Assembly: GCA_020724545.1 (NCBI GenBank)
Contig: DYGR01000024.1
Span: 1 to 45,195 of the forward strand
Source of the DNA: Candidatus Methanoperedens nitratireducens
GTDB taxonomy: Archaea; Halobacteriota; Methanosarcinia; Methanosarcinales; Methanoperedenaceae
Direction: 5' to 3'
Length of the DNA: 45,195 bases
A model generated the notes under the pieces. The model made no database searches. It saw only the letters and a program-made list of their open reading frames with translations, and was not told where the DNA came from. The position numbers were made by a program, and so were the translations under genes. Of the stretch, positions 16,126-26,100 are shown piece by piece (the stretch's first letter is position 1; the number at the start of each line of letters is the position of its first letter).

Positions 16126-17421
16126 ATGAGAACTATGAGAACTATAGGCCCAAAATCCAGGGATATCATAGGCAGGGATAATAAAGTCATATCACCGTCA
16201 CTTACGCGACTGTATGACCTGGTGGTTGACCATGCTGAGGGGTCGATAATATTCGATGTTGATGGCAACCGCTACATCGATTTTGCCGCAGGTGTGGCTG
16301 TAATGAATACAGGATACAGGTGCAAAGAGGTCATAGACGCTGTTAAAGAGCAGGCAGAGAGGATGTTCCACTGTGAGTTTTCAGATTTTTATGCAGAGAT
16401 GCCGCTGAGATTGGCAGAGAAGCTCTGTGGGTTAACAGAGTATGAGAAGGTGTTCCTCTCAAACTCTGGAGCAGAGGCGGTAGAGGCTGCAATGAAGCTT
16501 GCATTCTGGTACACACGGAGAAACAGTATGATTGCATTCTACCGTGCCTTCCATGGAAGAACGCTTGGTGCTCTATCTCTTACAAGCTCAAAAATACGGC
16601 ATAAAGAGCATTTCCCTTCCCTTCGGGTCGTTCACTCCTATTATGCATATTGTTATCGCTGCCCTTTTAATCTTGAATGCCCCCAGTGCGGTATAGCCTG
16701 TGCTAAAGAGATAGAGCGCACCATACTCAAAAGGGAGCTATCACCTGAGGATACGGCTGCTATAGTGGTGGAACCCATACAGGGAGAGGGTGGAGTCATA
16801 GTCCCACCGCCTGAGTTCCACAAAGAGATTCGCAGGATATGTGATGAGAACAGCGTGCTGCTGATAGCTGATGAGATCCAGAGCGGCGGCTTCCGCACAG
16901 GTAAGTTCATGGCAATGGAGAATTTTAATGTAAGGGCTGATATCGTGTGCATGGCAAAGTCAATTGGCGGCGGGATGCCTCTTGGCGCTACGTTATCAAC
17001 GGGCAAGATAATGAGCTGGCCGTCCGGAGCCCATGGCAACACATTCGGGGGAAACCTGCTTGCCTCTGCTTCCGGGCTTGCAGCGCTTGAATTTATGGAA
17101 AGCAATAAACTTGGAGATCAAGCAGTTGATAAAGGCGCATATATTATGAAGCGCCTGAATGAGTTAAAGGATCAATATCAGATAATCGGGGATGTACGGG
17201 GCATGGGTCTTCTAATAGGTATGGAACTCGTGGAGGAGAACAAAGACCCTGCTGTTGAGAAACGTGACCTGATCATTAAGAAGGCTTTTGAGGGTGGATT
17301 GATCATGCTTCCTGCAGGTGAATCTGTTATCAGGTTCGTACCGCCTCTGGTAATCTCTAAGGAGGAGATCGATTGCGGCTTTGGGATATTTGAGGATGCG
17401 CTCAAGGCCGTGGGAAAATAA
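16126..17421 (+). CDS. Class-III aminotransferase (4-aminobutyrate/acetylornithine type)
   Basis: A 431-residue PLP enzyme. FLSNSGAEAVEAAMKLAFWYT and ADEIQSGGFRTGKFMAME carry the cofactor-binding Asp; CMAKSIGGGMPLGA carries the Schiff-base Lys; AHGNTFGGN follows. An insert CYRCPFNLECPQCGIAC with four or five Cys (about residues 180-195) is typical of the archaeal GABA-aminotransferase/amino acid racemase branch and may bind a metal. Co-transcribed with the aldehyde dehydrogenase upstream. GGAGGG (16117-16122) is the binding site. The start codon lies in a 9-base tandem duplication (ATGAGAACT twice, 16126-16143), giving two starts three codons apart and the odd N-terminus MRTMRT. Exact substrate not decidable. 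Confidence 0.85.
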   Translation: MRTMRTIGPKSRDIIGRDNKVISPSLTRLYDLVVDHAEGSIIFDVDGNRYIDFAAGVAVMNTGYRCKEVIDAVKEQAERMFHCEFSDFYAEMPLRLAEKLCGLTEYEKVFLSNSGAEAVEAAMKLAFWYTRRNSMIAFYRAFHGRTLGALSLTSSKIRHKEHFPSLRVVHSYYAYCYRCPFNLECPQCGIACAKEIERTILKRELSPEDTAAIVVEPIQGEGGVIVPPPEFHKEIRRICDENSVLLIADEIQSGGFRTGKFMAMENFNVRADIVCMAKSIGGGMPLGATLSTGKIMSWPSGAHGNTFGGNLLASASGLAALEFMESNKLGDQAVDKGAYIMKRLNELKDQYQIIGDVRGMGLLIGMELVEENKDPAVEKRDLIIKKAFEGGLIMLPAGESVIRFVPPLVISKEEIDCGFGIFEDALKAVGK

Positions 17422-17471
17422 GGAATAGCGAAGGAATCTATTAATATATCAAGATTATTAATGGATTCAGA

Positions 17472-18080
17472 TTGGAAATGATCAGCACCGATTTTTTAAA
17501 TTCAGAAATATTCGCATGGATTATTCTGCCGATACTTATTTTTACTGCAAGGATTTTAGACGTTACTTTGGGGACAATACGCATAATTTTTATTTCAAGA
17601 GGCGAAAAATACCTTGCTCCACTTTTTGGGTTTTTTGAAATAATCATCTGGCTCTTTGCGCTCGGACAAATTATGCAAAATCTCACCAACATTGCCTATT
17701 ATGTCGCTTATGCAGGAGGTTTTGCAATGGGAAATTTCGCAGGAATATATATTGAAAACAAAATGGCAATGGGTACACTGGTTGTCCGTATTATCACAAA
17801 AAAGGACGCGAGCGAATTGATTAATTCGCTTAAATCTATTGGCTATGGGGTTACGAGCGTGGATGCTGAAGGAGCTACAGGCCAGGTAAAAATCGTTTTC
17901 ACGATTATCAAACGCAAAGAGGTCAATAATGTTGTGGGCATAATTAAGAGATTTAATCCCAAGGCCTTTTTTTCTATAGAAGAGGTCAGATCAGCCAGTG
18001 AGGGCATATTTCCATCAACAAGATCACATTATGGAAAAGACATTTTTAGTTCTTTCAGACTGAATCGACTCGGAAAATAA
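17472..18080 (+). CDS. DUF2179/DUF5698 family membrane protein (UPF0316-like)
   Basis: A 202-residue protein with three N-terminal membrane helices (about residues 15-95; ILDVTLGTIRIIFISRG is the family's signature) and a C-terminal soluble DUF2179 domain of about 75 residues (VVRIITKKDASELINSLKSIGYGVTSVDAEGATG). The family is often linked to ligand or nucleotide sensing, but function is unknown. The frame can begin at TTG 17472 or ATG 17478; the ATG is likely the real start. It stands alone, followed by a hairpin repeat that separates it from the convergent alcohol dehydrogenase. Confidence 0.8.
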   Translation: MEMISTDFLNSEIFAWIILPILIFTARILDVTLGTIRIIFISRGEKYLAPLFGFFEIIIWLFALGQIMQNLTNIAYYVAYAGGFAMGNFAGIYIENKMAMGTLVVRIITKKDASELINSLKSIGYGVTSVDAEGATGQVKIVFTIIKRKEVNNVVGIIKRFNPKAFFSIEEVRSASEGIFPSTRSHYGKDIFSSFRLNRLGK

Positions 18081-18128
18081 ACTGTCTTTGATTTGATACT
18101 TCTCTTTTTTCAAAATATAGGAGTTTAT

Positions 18129-18200
18129 AAACCGCAGATGAACGCGGATAAACGCAGATGCCTTTTTATAAATCTGCGTTATCCTGTTGATCCTGTTAAT
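18129..18200. repeat. Inverted tandem-unit hairpin, CGCAGAT family (copy 1)
   Basis: The left arm (18129-18160) is three near-copies of a 10-nt unit AACGCAGATG. The right arm (18171-18200) starts as the complement (AATCTGCGTTAT) but then drifts to CCTGTTGATCCTGTTAAT. It fills the space between two convergent genes and ends exactly at the stop codon of the dehydrogenase, so it could act as a two-way terminator. Confidence 0.75.
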
Positions 18201-19415
18201 CTACATCCCCGGCACAAGCTCCACCTTGATCCAGCCCGGCTGTCGCAGGTCGAAGGCTCTATAGACCTCAATAGCCGAGGTGAGAGGCTCGACCTGTGTC
18301 AGGAATCTCTCTGGATCAACTGAACCACTGCGGATAAGATCAATGAGCATCGGGATATATTTTCGATGGTTGCAGTTTCCCATATTGATCTTCAGGTTCT
18401 TGCCCATCGCCTGGCCAATCGGGAAGAACCTGGCTGTTTCAGGATAAACGCCTATGATCGATAATGTTCCTGCTTTGGCCAGTGCCTCCACCCCCCACTG
18501 TAGTGCCTGGGAAGGTGCATCGCCAGGCTTCCAGACATCACCCTGCGGATGGGTTTCGGGCGCAACCTCCTTCACTTCCCGCTGGAATTCCTCAGCCTTC
18601 TGCTCTGCCTGTCTGACAGCAGGCCCCCTGTGTGGATGCTCTGCCTCAACTCCGACTGCATCTATAGCACGGTCGACGCCTATTCCGCCTGTGAGGCGAT
18701 GGATCACTTCGATTGGTTCCTCTTCTTCAAAATTGATCACCTCTGCCCCCAGTGATCTCGCCATATCAAGACGAGAGGGAACCTCATCGACCGCCAGGAT
18801 ACGGCCTGCCCCGAGGAGCATGGCGCTGATGATGGCGAACTGGCCTACAGGGCCGCACCCGAAGACAGCAACGGTATCACCCGGATCGATCTCGGCCAGC
18901 CTTGCCCCGAAAAAGCCGGTCGGGAAGACATCGGATAGCATGATCGCCTGGTTATCACTTATCTCATCTGGCAGCTTAACAAGCCCGACGTTGGCGTAGG
19001 GAATGCGGGCTTTCTCAGCCTGAAGACCGTTGAAAGGTCCCGTATCCTTCGGCCCTCCAAAGAAGGCAGTACCTGCCAGAGGTCCGTTAGGGTTGGCGTT
19101 ATCGCACTGGGAGAAAAAGCCAGCGCGACAGTAGGTGCAGTATCCACAACTGATGGTGGACGGGATAACGACCCTGTCGCCGACCCTCATGTTCCGCACC
19201 TCAGGCCCGATCTGCTCGACTATTCCTACACCCTCATGTCCCATGATCGTGCCTGGCTGCATCCCTGTCATTGTGCCGCGGGCCATATGCAGGTCAGTTC
19301 CGCAGATGGAAGAAGCCGTGAGGCGCACGATGGCATCGTTTGGCTGCTCGATCTGCGGCTCAGGCATATCCTCCAGGCGGATATCGCCAATACCATGAAA
19401 TACAACAGCTTTCAT
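18201..19415 (-). CDS. Zinc-dependent alcohol dehydrogenase, formaldehyde-dehydrogenase-like
   Basis: A 404-residue medium-chain dehydrogenase. Cys38, His60 and Glu61 form the catalytic zinc site (ICGTDLH, GHEG), Cys90, Cys93, Cys96 and Cys104 the structural zinc site, and VFGCGPVGQFA the NAD-binding Rossmann loop. An insert around residues 255-300 (EAEHPHRGPAVRQAEQKAEE...) is characteristic of the glutathione-independent formaldehyde dehydrogenase (FdhA) subgroup, so small aldehydes or alcohols are likely substrates (inference). The gene is clearly more GC-rich than surrounding genes, like the ATPase at the left end, which suggests recent acquisition. A purine-rich GGGGAGTG stretch precedes the ATG. 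Confidence 0.87.
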   Translation of the reverse strand: MKAVVFHGIGDIRLEDMPEPQIEQPNDAIVRLTASSICGTDLHMARGTMTGMQPGTIMGHEGVGIVEQIGPEVRNMRVGDRVVIPSTISCGYCTYCRAGFFSQCDNANPNGPLAGTAFFGGPKDTGPFNGLQAEKARIPYANVGLVKLPDEISDNQAIMLSDVFPTGFFGARLAEIDPGDTVAVFGCGPVGQFAIISAMLLGAGRILAVDEVPSRLDMARSLGAEVINFEEEEPIEVIHRLTGGIGVDRAIDAVGVEAEHPHRGPAVRQAEQKAEEFQREVKEVAPETHPQGDVWKPGDAPSQALQWGVEALAKAGTLSIIGVYPETARFFPIGQAMGKNLKINMGNCNHRKYIPMLIDLIRSGSVDPERFLTQVEPLTSAIEVYRAFDLRQPGWIKVELVPGM

Positions 19416-19580
19416 AATTCACTCCCCTTATCTTTCTTATTTTGATTTGTTCTCATACTTTACCCTCCATATCTCTCCTTTTGATCTATTCTGTACTCCA
19501 CCTTCTGAAATTAATCTTTGCTCTGTTTTACATATATAATTTGCGCTGCTTTTGAAAATGAGTTGAAAAAAGTTTAGGAA

Positions 19581-19675
19581 TCGCAGATAAACGCGGATGA
19601 ACGCAGATATGCATTCATATCAAATCCTCCAGTTTCTCAAAAAGCTGAAATCAAATAGTAGCTCATCTGCGGTTA
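19581..19675. repeat. Inverted tandem-unit hairpin, CGCAGAT family (copy 2, decayed)
   Basis: A left arm of three units (19581-19608: TCGCAGATAAACGCGGATGA...) is followed 55 bases later by only the last unit of the right arm (TCATCTGCGGTT, 19663-19673). The copy is therefore degenerate. It lies between aroD and the alcohol dehydrogenase, both on the minus strand. Confidence 0.65.
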
Positions 19676-19682
19676 ATACAAT

Positions 19683-20369
19683 TTAAATCATCTTTAATAT
19701 TGATCGTATCTCATCCACCCTGAGCTGCCCCGGTGCTGTTGCGCTCTCAACATAACCGTAGGTCATGACAGAGCCGTAGATCGGCGCAATAATGCGCGAG
19801 TGCCTGCCTATCTCACCCATGGCTATCGTACATACCGCACCTTTAGCATGCAGGGTAACATCGAACAGCTGCAGCACATCCTCAAGCGAGTTCGGCGCTA
19901 CGGCAAGCTTGGCGATATCAGCGCCTGCATCAAAGGATTCGTTTATGATCTCCATCATATCCTCAGAACCCGGCGTTCTTTTAAAATCATGCGTGGATAT
20001 TATAACCGTCTTCCCGCCGCTTTTAGCTTCCTTAATAACAGCGTCCCTGTTCTCTGCGCATAATTCTATATCTACCGCATCGGCAAGAGGTAACAGGGAG
20101 ATCAACATCTGGATGCGCTCGGCTTCACCCCCCGACCATGCACCGCCCTCCTGCTTCATTCTGTTGGTAATAATAACAGGCAATCCTGTTTTCCCCAGAT
20201 CCTGAAGTACCTGGCGCATATCCGTACCAGTATCCAGAAGATCAAGCCTGATCTCAATAATATCTGCGCCCAGCTTTTTTGCTTTAATTGCAGAATCGAC
20301 AGGATTTTTCCCTATAGACGCTACTATTGATCTATTGAGAGCCACACCGGCTATACATACCAGTACCAT
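19683..20369 (-). CDS. aroD: 3-dehydroquinate dehydratase, type I
   Basis: A 228-residue shikimate-pathway enzyme that removes water from 3-dehydroquinate through a Schiff base. IEIRLD near residue 40 is the strand with substrate-binding residues, His127 in ISTHDF and Lys154 in AKLAV are the catalytic pair, and the C-terminus SATAPGQL contains the substrate loop. Length is typical for archaeal type I enzymes. It is divergent from rtcA with only 61 bases between them. No other shikimate genes are in the window. Confidence 0.95.
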   Translation of the reverse strand: MVLVCIAGVALNRSIVASIGKNPVDSAIKAKKLGADIIEIRLDLLDTGTDMRQVLQDLGKTGLPVIITNRMKQEGGAWSGGEAERIQMLISLLPLADAVDIELCAENRDAVIKEAKSGGKTVIISTHDFKRTPGSEDMMEIINESFDAGADIAKLAVAPNSLEDVLQLFDVTLHAKGAVCTIAMGEIGRHSRIIAPIYGSVMTYGYVESATAPGQLRVDEIRSILKMI

Positions 20370-20430
20370 AGCCGATAAATATCGCTACTTAACAATAAGG
20401 CTTATGAGCGGATAGACGGATAATGGGTTT

Positions 20431-21426
20431 GTGAAGCTGGATGGATCTTATGGTGAAGGCGGGGGTCAGATATTAAGAACAGCAGTAGCACTTTCTGCTG
20501 TTACTGAGAAACCGGTTGAGATATATAATATCAGGAAAAAGCGGCCAAAACCAGGACTTGCAGCGCAGCATGTAAAAGCTGTGGAGAGCGTTGCATCCAT
20601 CTGTGAAGCAGAGATGGAGGGCTGCTCACTTCATTCTATCCGGCTGAGTTTTAAGCCCGGAAAAATAAAAGGAGGCGCATATGAATTTGATATCGGCACT
20701 GCCGGCAGTATATCCCTTCTTCTCCAGTGTCTTATGCCTGCTGCCATGCTTGCGCCCCGGCCTGTAAGAGTAAGTATCACCGGCGGAACAGACGTGTCCT
20801 GGTCACCGTCCATTGATTACCTGAGATTCATCACGCTGCGTGCACTTTCTCGTATGGGGTATGATTGCGGGATTAATGTTATACACAGGGGCTATTATCC
20901 GCGCGGAGGAGGGAATGTCGAGGCTATTATCAATCCCTCGATATTGAAGAAAGAGAGTTTTGATATGAATCAATGCGCTATCATTGAGGGGATCTCCCAT
21001 TCATCTGGTCTGCCGCCTCATGTGACTGAGCGGCAGGCTTCATCGGCTGAGAAAATACTGCGCGAGGCAGGGTATCCTGCGAAGATATCACTTGAGGTAA
21101 AAGAAGACCCATCAACCGGAAGCGGCCTGACATTATGGTGCGGTACAGCCGGAGGGACTGCTCTTGGCAGGCCTGGCCTGAGAGCTGAAAAATTAGGCAG
21201 CAGTGCGGCAGAATCAATACTTGCTGAGCTTAAATCCGGCGCAGGGGTGGATATCTATCTTGCAGATCAGTTAATCCCTTATATGGCACTGGCTGGAGGT
21301 GGCTCTTTTACAACAAGAACCATTACTCTTCACACAGAGACCAGCATATGGGTAACAGAACAGTTCCTTGATGTTAAGTTCAACACAGAAGAGCTAAAAC
21401 CAGGGTTATTCCGGGTATCTGTTTAA
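20431..21426 (+). CDS. rtcA: RNA 3'-terminal phosphate cyclase
   Basis: A 331-residue enzyme that converts RNA 3'-phosphates to 2',3'-cyclic phosphates through a covalent His-AMP. The family's opening LDGSYGEGGGQILRTAVALS is complete, followed by RKKRPKPGLAAQHVK, GTAGSISLLLQ and HRGYYPRGGG. The C-terminal LHTETSIWVTEQFL carries the likely nucleotidyl-accepting His. GTG at 20431 is the only plausible start because the ATG at 20423 is closed by a stop in its frame. Stand-alone gene between aroD (divergent) and a convergent membrane protein. Confidence 0.94.
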   Translation: MKLDGSYGEGGGQILRTAVALSAVTEKPVEIYNIRKKRPKPGLAAQHVKAVESVASICEAEMEGCSLHSIRLSFKPGKIKGGAYEFDIGTAGSISLLLQCLMPAAMLAPRPVRVSITGGTDVSWSPSIDYLRFITLRALSRMGYDCGINVIHRGYYPRGGGNVEAIINPSILKKESFDMNQCAIIEGISHSSGLPPHVTERQASSAEKILREAGYPAKISLEVKEDPSTGSGLTLWCGTAGGTALGRPGLRAEKLGSSAAESILAELKSGAGVDIYLADQLIPYMALAGGGSFTTRTITLHTETSIWVTEQFLDVKFNTEELKPGLFRVSV

Positions 21427-21440
21427 CCCTGCTAACACTG

Positions 21441-22169
21441 TTAGTAGAGTTCAAACCCCATGATGATCAAAAGAAATACGAGTACTGGCTGGTGGATTAA
21501 ATAAACTGTAAGAGAGTTTTTACCTAAAGATATGAATATGTCAGCCAGTTTGCTTTTGAATCTCCTATTAGCTCTTCTGGTAATATATTTCCCGGAATAT
21601 GCACCAAGCAAAAGCACTCCAAGCCATGGTATCAGGGGAAAGTAATCAAATGTAGAAAAGTTTTCAGGTATAAGGCCTAACCATAACAGGTAAGGGAAAT
21701 CGAATTCTGTTCGCTGTAAGTATAAGCCTGATAGTATAATCGATACCCCGGCAATTAAGTTGAGTTTACTGTGTTTAATGAAAAATGGCACAAGAAAAGA
21801 GCTAACAGCAAAGAAATGCAGTATGCCAAAGTATATTGTTCCCCCTGGCACCAGTATATAAGTAAACAGGGTAATAAAAATAGCAAAAAGCATAAGTTTC
21901 AGCCCTCTTACAAAATATCTTTTGTTAAGATTCTTACTCCTCTCATAGCTTATATAGGCAACAACACCTGATAAGAAAATAAAAATAGAAGCTATTGACC
22001 TTGGAAAAATAAACCAGTAGAGATAACTGGATGATATGTAGATTAGTCCGAAATAACTTAAAGTGACAGAATAGTTAAACAAAACCATAAGAACAATATC
22101 AACCCCTCTGATAAGATCAATGGCCTGGATTCTCTCTTTCTCTTTTAACCGTGAACCATACGTAGTCAT
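21441..22169 (-). CDS. DUF1624/heparan-N-acetyltransferase-like membrane protein
   Basis: A 242-residue polytopic protein with about seven membrane helices. AIDLIRGVDIVLMVLFNYS at the start, FIFLSGVVAYISYERSK, and the late GKNSLTVYLIHQP match the acyltransferase-3-related DUF1624 family (archaeal short form). Such proteins transfer or carry acyl groups across membranes in some relatives, but the substrate here is unknown. AT-rich composition. Divergent from the cis-prenyltransferase-like gene with 80 bases between; because both could act on lipid-linked sugars, a joint envelope role is conceivable but unproven. Confidence 0.8.
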   Translation of the reverse strand: MTTYGSRLKEKERIQAIDLIRGVDIVLMVLFNYSVTLSYFGLIYISSSYLYWFIFPRSIASIFIFLSGVVAYISYERSKNLNKRYFVRGLKLMLFAIFITLFTYILVPGGTIYFGILHFFAVSSFLVPFFIKHSKLNLIAGVSIILSGLYLQRTEFDFPYLLWLGLIPENFSTFDYFPLIPWLGVLLLGAYSGKYITRRANRRFKSKLADIFISLGKNSLTVYLIHQPVLVFLLIIMGFELY

Positions 22170-22249
22170 AATGCCTTTAGAGAGACTTATAATACATCCG
22201 ATTCTTAATATAGTGGCATCCTACTGAACTTAAACACGGAAGAACAACT

Positions 22250-23134
22250 ATGATAACCCTACCTACAGATGAAAAAATCCATGGAATATTTAAAGAGTGT
22301 TGTGAGAGACTGGACATTGATAGCTCCAGAAAAAATATGGAGGAGCTGGTCATCTACGATATGACCGATGGTACCAGGACCTCTACCGAACTTGAGGGAT
22401 CTGAGGCATACTTCGATGGTGGATTATTTGTCATGAGATTTATCCACTTTCTCAGGGTGCTGGGTGCAAAGAACAGCTATATCAATGTTATACACGAGGG
22501 ACATAAGGAGAGAGTAAATTACAGTGACATATATGAGGGCATGCGGCGGCATGTTGAAATGTACAGGGAATATTCCAGGAAGAACAATGTCAGGTTGAGG
22601 TTTGTGGGTAAATACGATAGCAGTATTGGCCCGAAGGATGCTGATTACGATCTGAGAGAGGATCTAAGAAGCCTTGAAGAGATAACTGCAATAAGCGCTG
22701 AGCATACAGTGCATTTCCTGATTAACTACTCCACTAAATGGGCTGCATATGAGGGAAAGGAATTTTTTAAAACACTGCCAGAGGCAAATGTGATTCTCAG
22801 GCATGCCAAGGGTTATGTGAACGGCGATATGTGGCTTTATGGAAAATTGGATAGCAACAGCTTTGTTTATGCCCAGAACGGCTCTTCTAACATAAACTGG
22901 AGCGATAGGCAGATTATTATGCTTATTGCCGTGTGTTTGAGAAGCATGCTGCTTAATAAAGGGACACATCTATCTAAGAAATATGATGGGGATGAAAAAG
23001 ATATAGTAAGGAAAAAAAGAGAGATTGAGCTTTCGTTCATCCATAGATCCTTTTACGATAGATCGATAGAAACAAAATTACAGAAAAGGGTTATTATTTT
23101 CAGTTCGTATGGGCCGGAGATCTATGAATTTTAA
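22250..23134 (+). CDS. Divergent cis-prenyltransferase (UppS/DHDDS) homologue
   Basis: A 294-residue protein whose layout follows undecaprenyl diphosphate synthase. ELVIYDMTDGTRTS (Asp40-Gly41-Thr42-Arg43) sits where UppS has the catalytic MDGNxR; RLRFVGKYDSSIGPKD and EEITAISAEHTVHFLINYSTKW match the mid-protein RVIG and LNIALNYGGR segments; ILRHAKGYVNGDMWLYG lies where RTSGExRLS binds the diphosphate. Several consensus residues differ, so the protein may be catalytically altered or serve as a partner subunit, as NgBR does in eukaryotes. This is read by eye and needs a profile search. An RHH or unknown-family assignment cannot be fully excluded. Confidence 0.5.
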   Translation: MITLPTDEKIHGIFKECCERLDIDSSRKNMEELVIYDMTDGTRTSTELEGSEAYFDGGLFVMRFIHFLRVLGAKNSYINVIHEGHKERVNYSDIYEGMRRHVEMYREYSRKNNVRLRFVGKYDSSIGPKDADYDLREDLRSLEEITAISAEHTVHFLINYSTKWAAYEGKEFFKTLPEANVILRHAKGYVNGDMWLYGKLDSNSFVYAQNGSSNINWSDRQIIMLIAVCLRSMLLNKGTHLSKKYDGDEKDIVRKKREIELSFIHRSFYDRSIETKLQKRVIIFSSYGPEIYEF

Positions 23135-23144
23135 AACCCATCCC

Positions 23145-26100
23145 TCACATAAAATCCGCAAGCCCTTTCTGCTTCACCTTATCGCTCTCAAATAAAGACC
23201 TCATCTCAAGCTCAAGCAATTCCAGCCTCTGCTTTGTGTACTTTCGCACATTATATTCATCCGCGATCCGAAGCGATGTCTCAAGGTATTTCCTGACCGA
23301 GCCCTCGTGGACTGTGAGAACGATATTCCCCCCACACTTCGAGCAGTTCCCGCGCAGGGGAGGGCGCCTGTATTTGGCATTGCACCTGGTACACCTGACC
23401 TTCTGCTTTGAGAACTGGCGCAGGTTCCCGATCAGATCAGGCAGGAAATGAGAGTTAATGATCCTCTCTGCAACATCCTGTGCATCCACAGCCTTTATCT
23501 TCCGGGCCAGGGCAAGCTGTGCATCCATCTTTTCGATCATGCTCCCGAGCGTTTTGTATGTGCTGTTCTTTGGACCTGCTGCTATATTCGTGGTATCATG
23601 CGTGAAGCCAAAGCCCTCATACTGTCCTGGCGTGCCAAGCCTTCCGCTCACAGTATCTATGAGCCTGGCAAGGTCTTTGGGATTCTTGTATTCCAGCGTT
23701 GCCTCATAGAACTCAAGAGGGTACTGGAAGAGCACATCTATGTTATGCGCCTCCTTATCGACTTCATTTGGATCGATGCGCGAGGTCAGCACAAGAGGCG
23801 CATCCATCTGTCCGCCGCGCTTATCTGGAAGATACGAGCGCGAGAAGTTCAGAAGACCGTCCATCAGGAGCATCACGCAGTCCTCATCGCCGTCGCACTG
23901 AAAGGTAGTAATTCCCGAGCAAATGAGACTGTGGTGGGTATCGACTGTCAGATTATATACATATTTATCTTGAGAGCTTATCTCTTTTCTTTCTACAACT
24001 TTATCAATGAACACATCTTCATCAAAACAGGTTCTTGACCGACCTTTCTTAGCCAGCCATTTTTTAAGCAATTCTTCAGCATGCTTCTGCTTTTCACCGA
24101 GGAAGCCTATGTCTTCTATGAATCTTCTTGCTTCGCTGCCATAAATCCTTATCTTATATGAATGGATCAATTTCGGTTTTCCATAGAATTTTAGAATGAG
24201 GTTACTTTTTACAGTCCTTTCTTCCTCGTAGATAGAGTGCTTAATTCCAGAAAACATCAAAAGGAATGACACACCATCTATCAGCCATTTATTTACTGAA
24301 GTTAAATTGACCTCTAACGTGCTCTGCAAAGAGCACGATCCATCTCCAGTGAAATAACCTCTCAAAAATGCACTTATCTTATCCTCTGGCAGAGCGTACA
24401 CAAAGTTCGGAACCCTCTTTGTTTTCGCATCTTTACCGATTTTAAGTTCCTCAAAAAGTTCGTAGACAAATCTTGAGCATATCGTTACATGGTTTCCTGA
24501 AATACTGGGGCATAAGCCAAAAACAGCGTTTATTTTTTCTTTTAATATGCGTTTTGTCCATTCTTTAGTAGCGGTTACAGATACCTGATGACAATTGATT
24601 TGATTCTTCTTAATAAACCCTTCAGCTAAATAAAATCCTAACAGTGATAAGAAATCTTCATCCACGGTTATGCTGGGTTTTATAGAAACCTTATCTCTTC
24701 TGCTCCCTATCAGGTAATTTCCTTTATCGATTACGTCAGGATTAAATCTGTTGACAAGCTCTAACGGATATGATTTTCTGTAAATATAATTCGTAAAGGT
24801 CTTATAACTCATTCCAAGATTTTTGCTTATCTGTGAAAGAGGTACATTCTCCTCGAAAACATCGCTTTCTGTCCTTATCATTATGTCTTCAGTGTCGGTT
24901 ATCGAAAGCAGGTCGATGTTCTCTTTAGTTTCAACAGGAGGTCTTTTGAGGTTCCATGGGATTAATAATTCATCTGCATCCTCCGCCCTCACTTTTATTC
25001 CTGATTTATCCGGGAACGGATGATCTTTAGTCACGATTATCTTTCTACCGCTTTTCGTTTTTATTTCGATCAGCTTTTCAGGAGGAATATGTTTTGAAAC
25101 ATGGGTTATATCCGCCAGCTCGAATTTTTTCGTTTTTATGTTGAAAGCAAATATTTTCAGGCCTTGTATCTCCTTGTATTCGGTTCCAAAATCATCTTTT
25201 TCTCTTTTGCCAGTAAGACTGTGTTCAACAAGCTCGCGAATCGTTAAAAGCTCAAAACCATCCTCTCTGTAAATCAATAATTTTTCATCTCCATGGAAGC
25301 AGTTCCGTCTTTTTGCAGCATGGAAAAAAGGATGCGCGTAGCCCACGGATGCGGATGTGAACCCGACCAGACGCCCGAGCACGCCTGCCGATGTATGGGG
25401 AGCAAGCCCTATTACCAGCTCTCCGATCAGGTCATCAATGCTGCCCAGAGAGTAATAGGGCTCTACTTTATAATATTTTGTCAGGAGGTCATCAATGAAC
25501 CCTGCAGTCTTTAAGAGGTATTCAGCGCAGTCTTTTGAGACGATGATATCCTGGACTTTAAGCTCAAGTACCTGGTTCTCCTCAGCAAGCGGTTTTCCAT
25601 GGATATCATTCGCATACCCGAGTTGCTTTAGTTTTTCCACAGGAACGCCTATCTCATCAGGCCTGATATGCGTAAGAGGCAGATCCGAGAGATCGTATCT
25701 CACAGTCCCGTCCTTGAACATCACGATATCATGTTTTGCGCGCAAAATCCCCTTCTCAAGCGGCTCAGGCGTCTTGTGTTTTGATGTAAGTCCTAAAACG
25801 CCTTTTATCGACTCAAAAACATCCCTCTCGCCCACATTACTCAGGGCAAGCTGGTACTCTGATTTAAAGTCGATATTCATCTCTGTGACCGATGTCGTCT
25901 CTTTTTTACATTTAGGGCACAGGGGCTTATTTACCTCTATATTGCAGGACGGGCATTTAAGCAGCGGGCGCGTGAATTCACCGCATCTGCACCTGTTCTT
26001 GAATGTCCTTATTTTACACAGAGGGCAGATGCGCTCACCCGCCTGGACTGTTATCGTACCTATCTTCTCTTTCTGGACAGATAACCCGACTTTGAACTCG

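Noticed and set aside
24823..25514. Possible split of DP2 into two genes
   Set aside because: The frame is continuous and the insert has all intein blocks.
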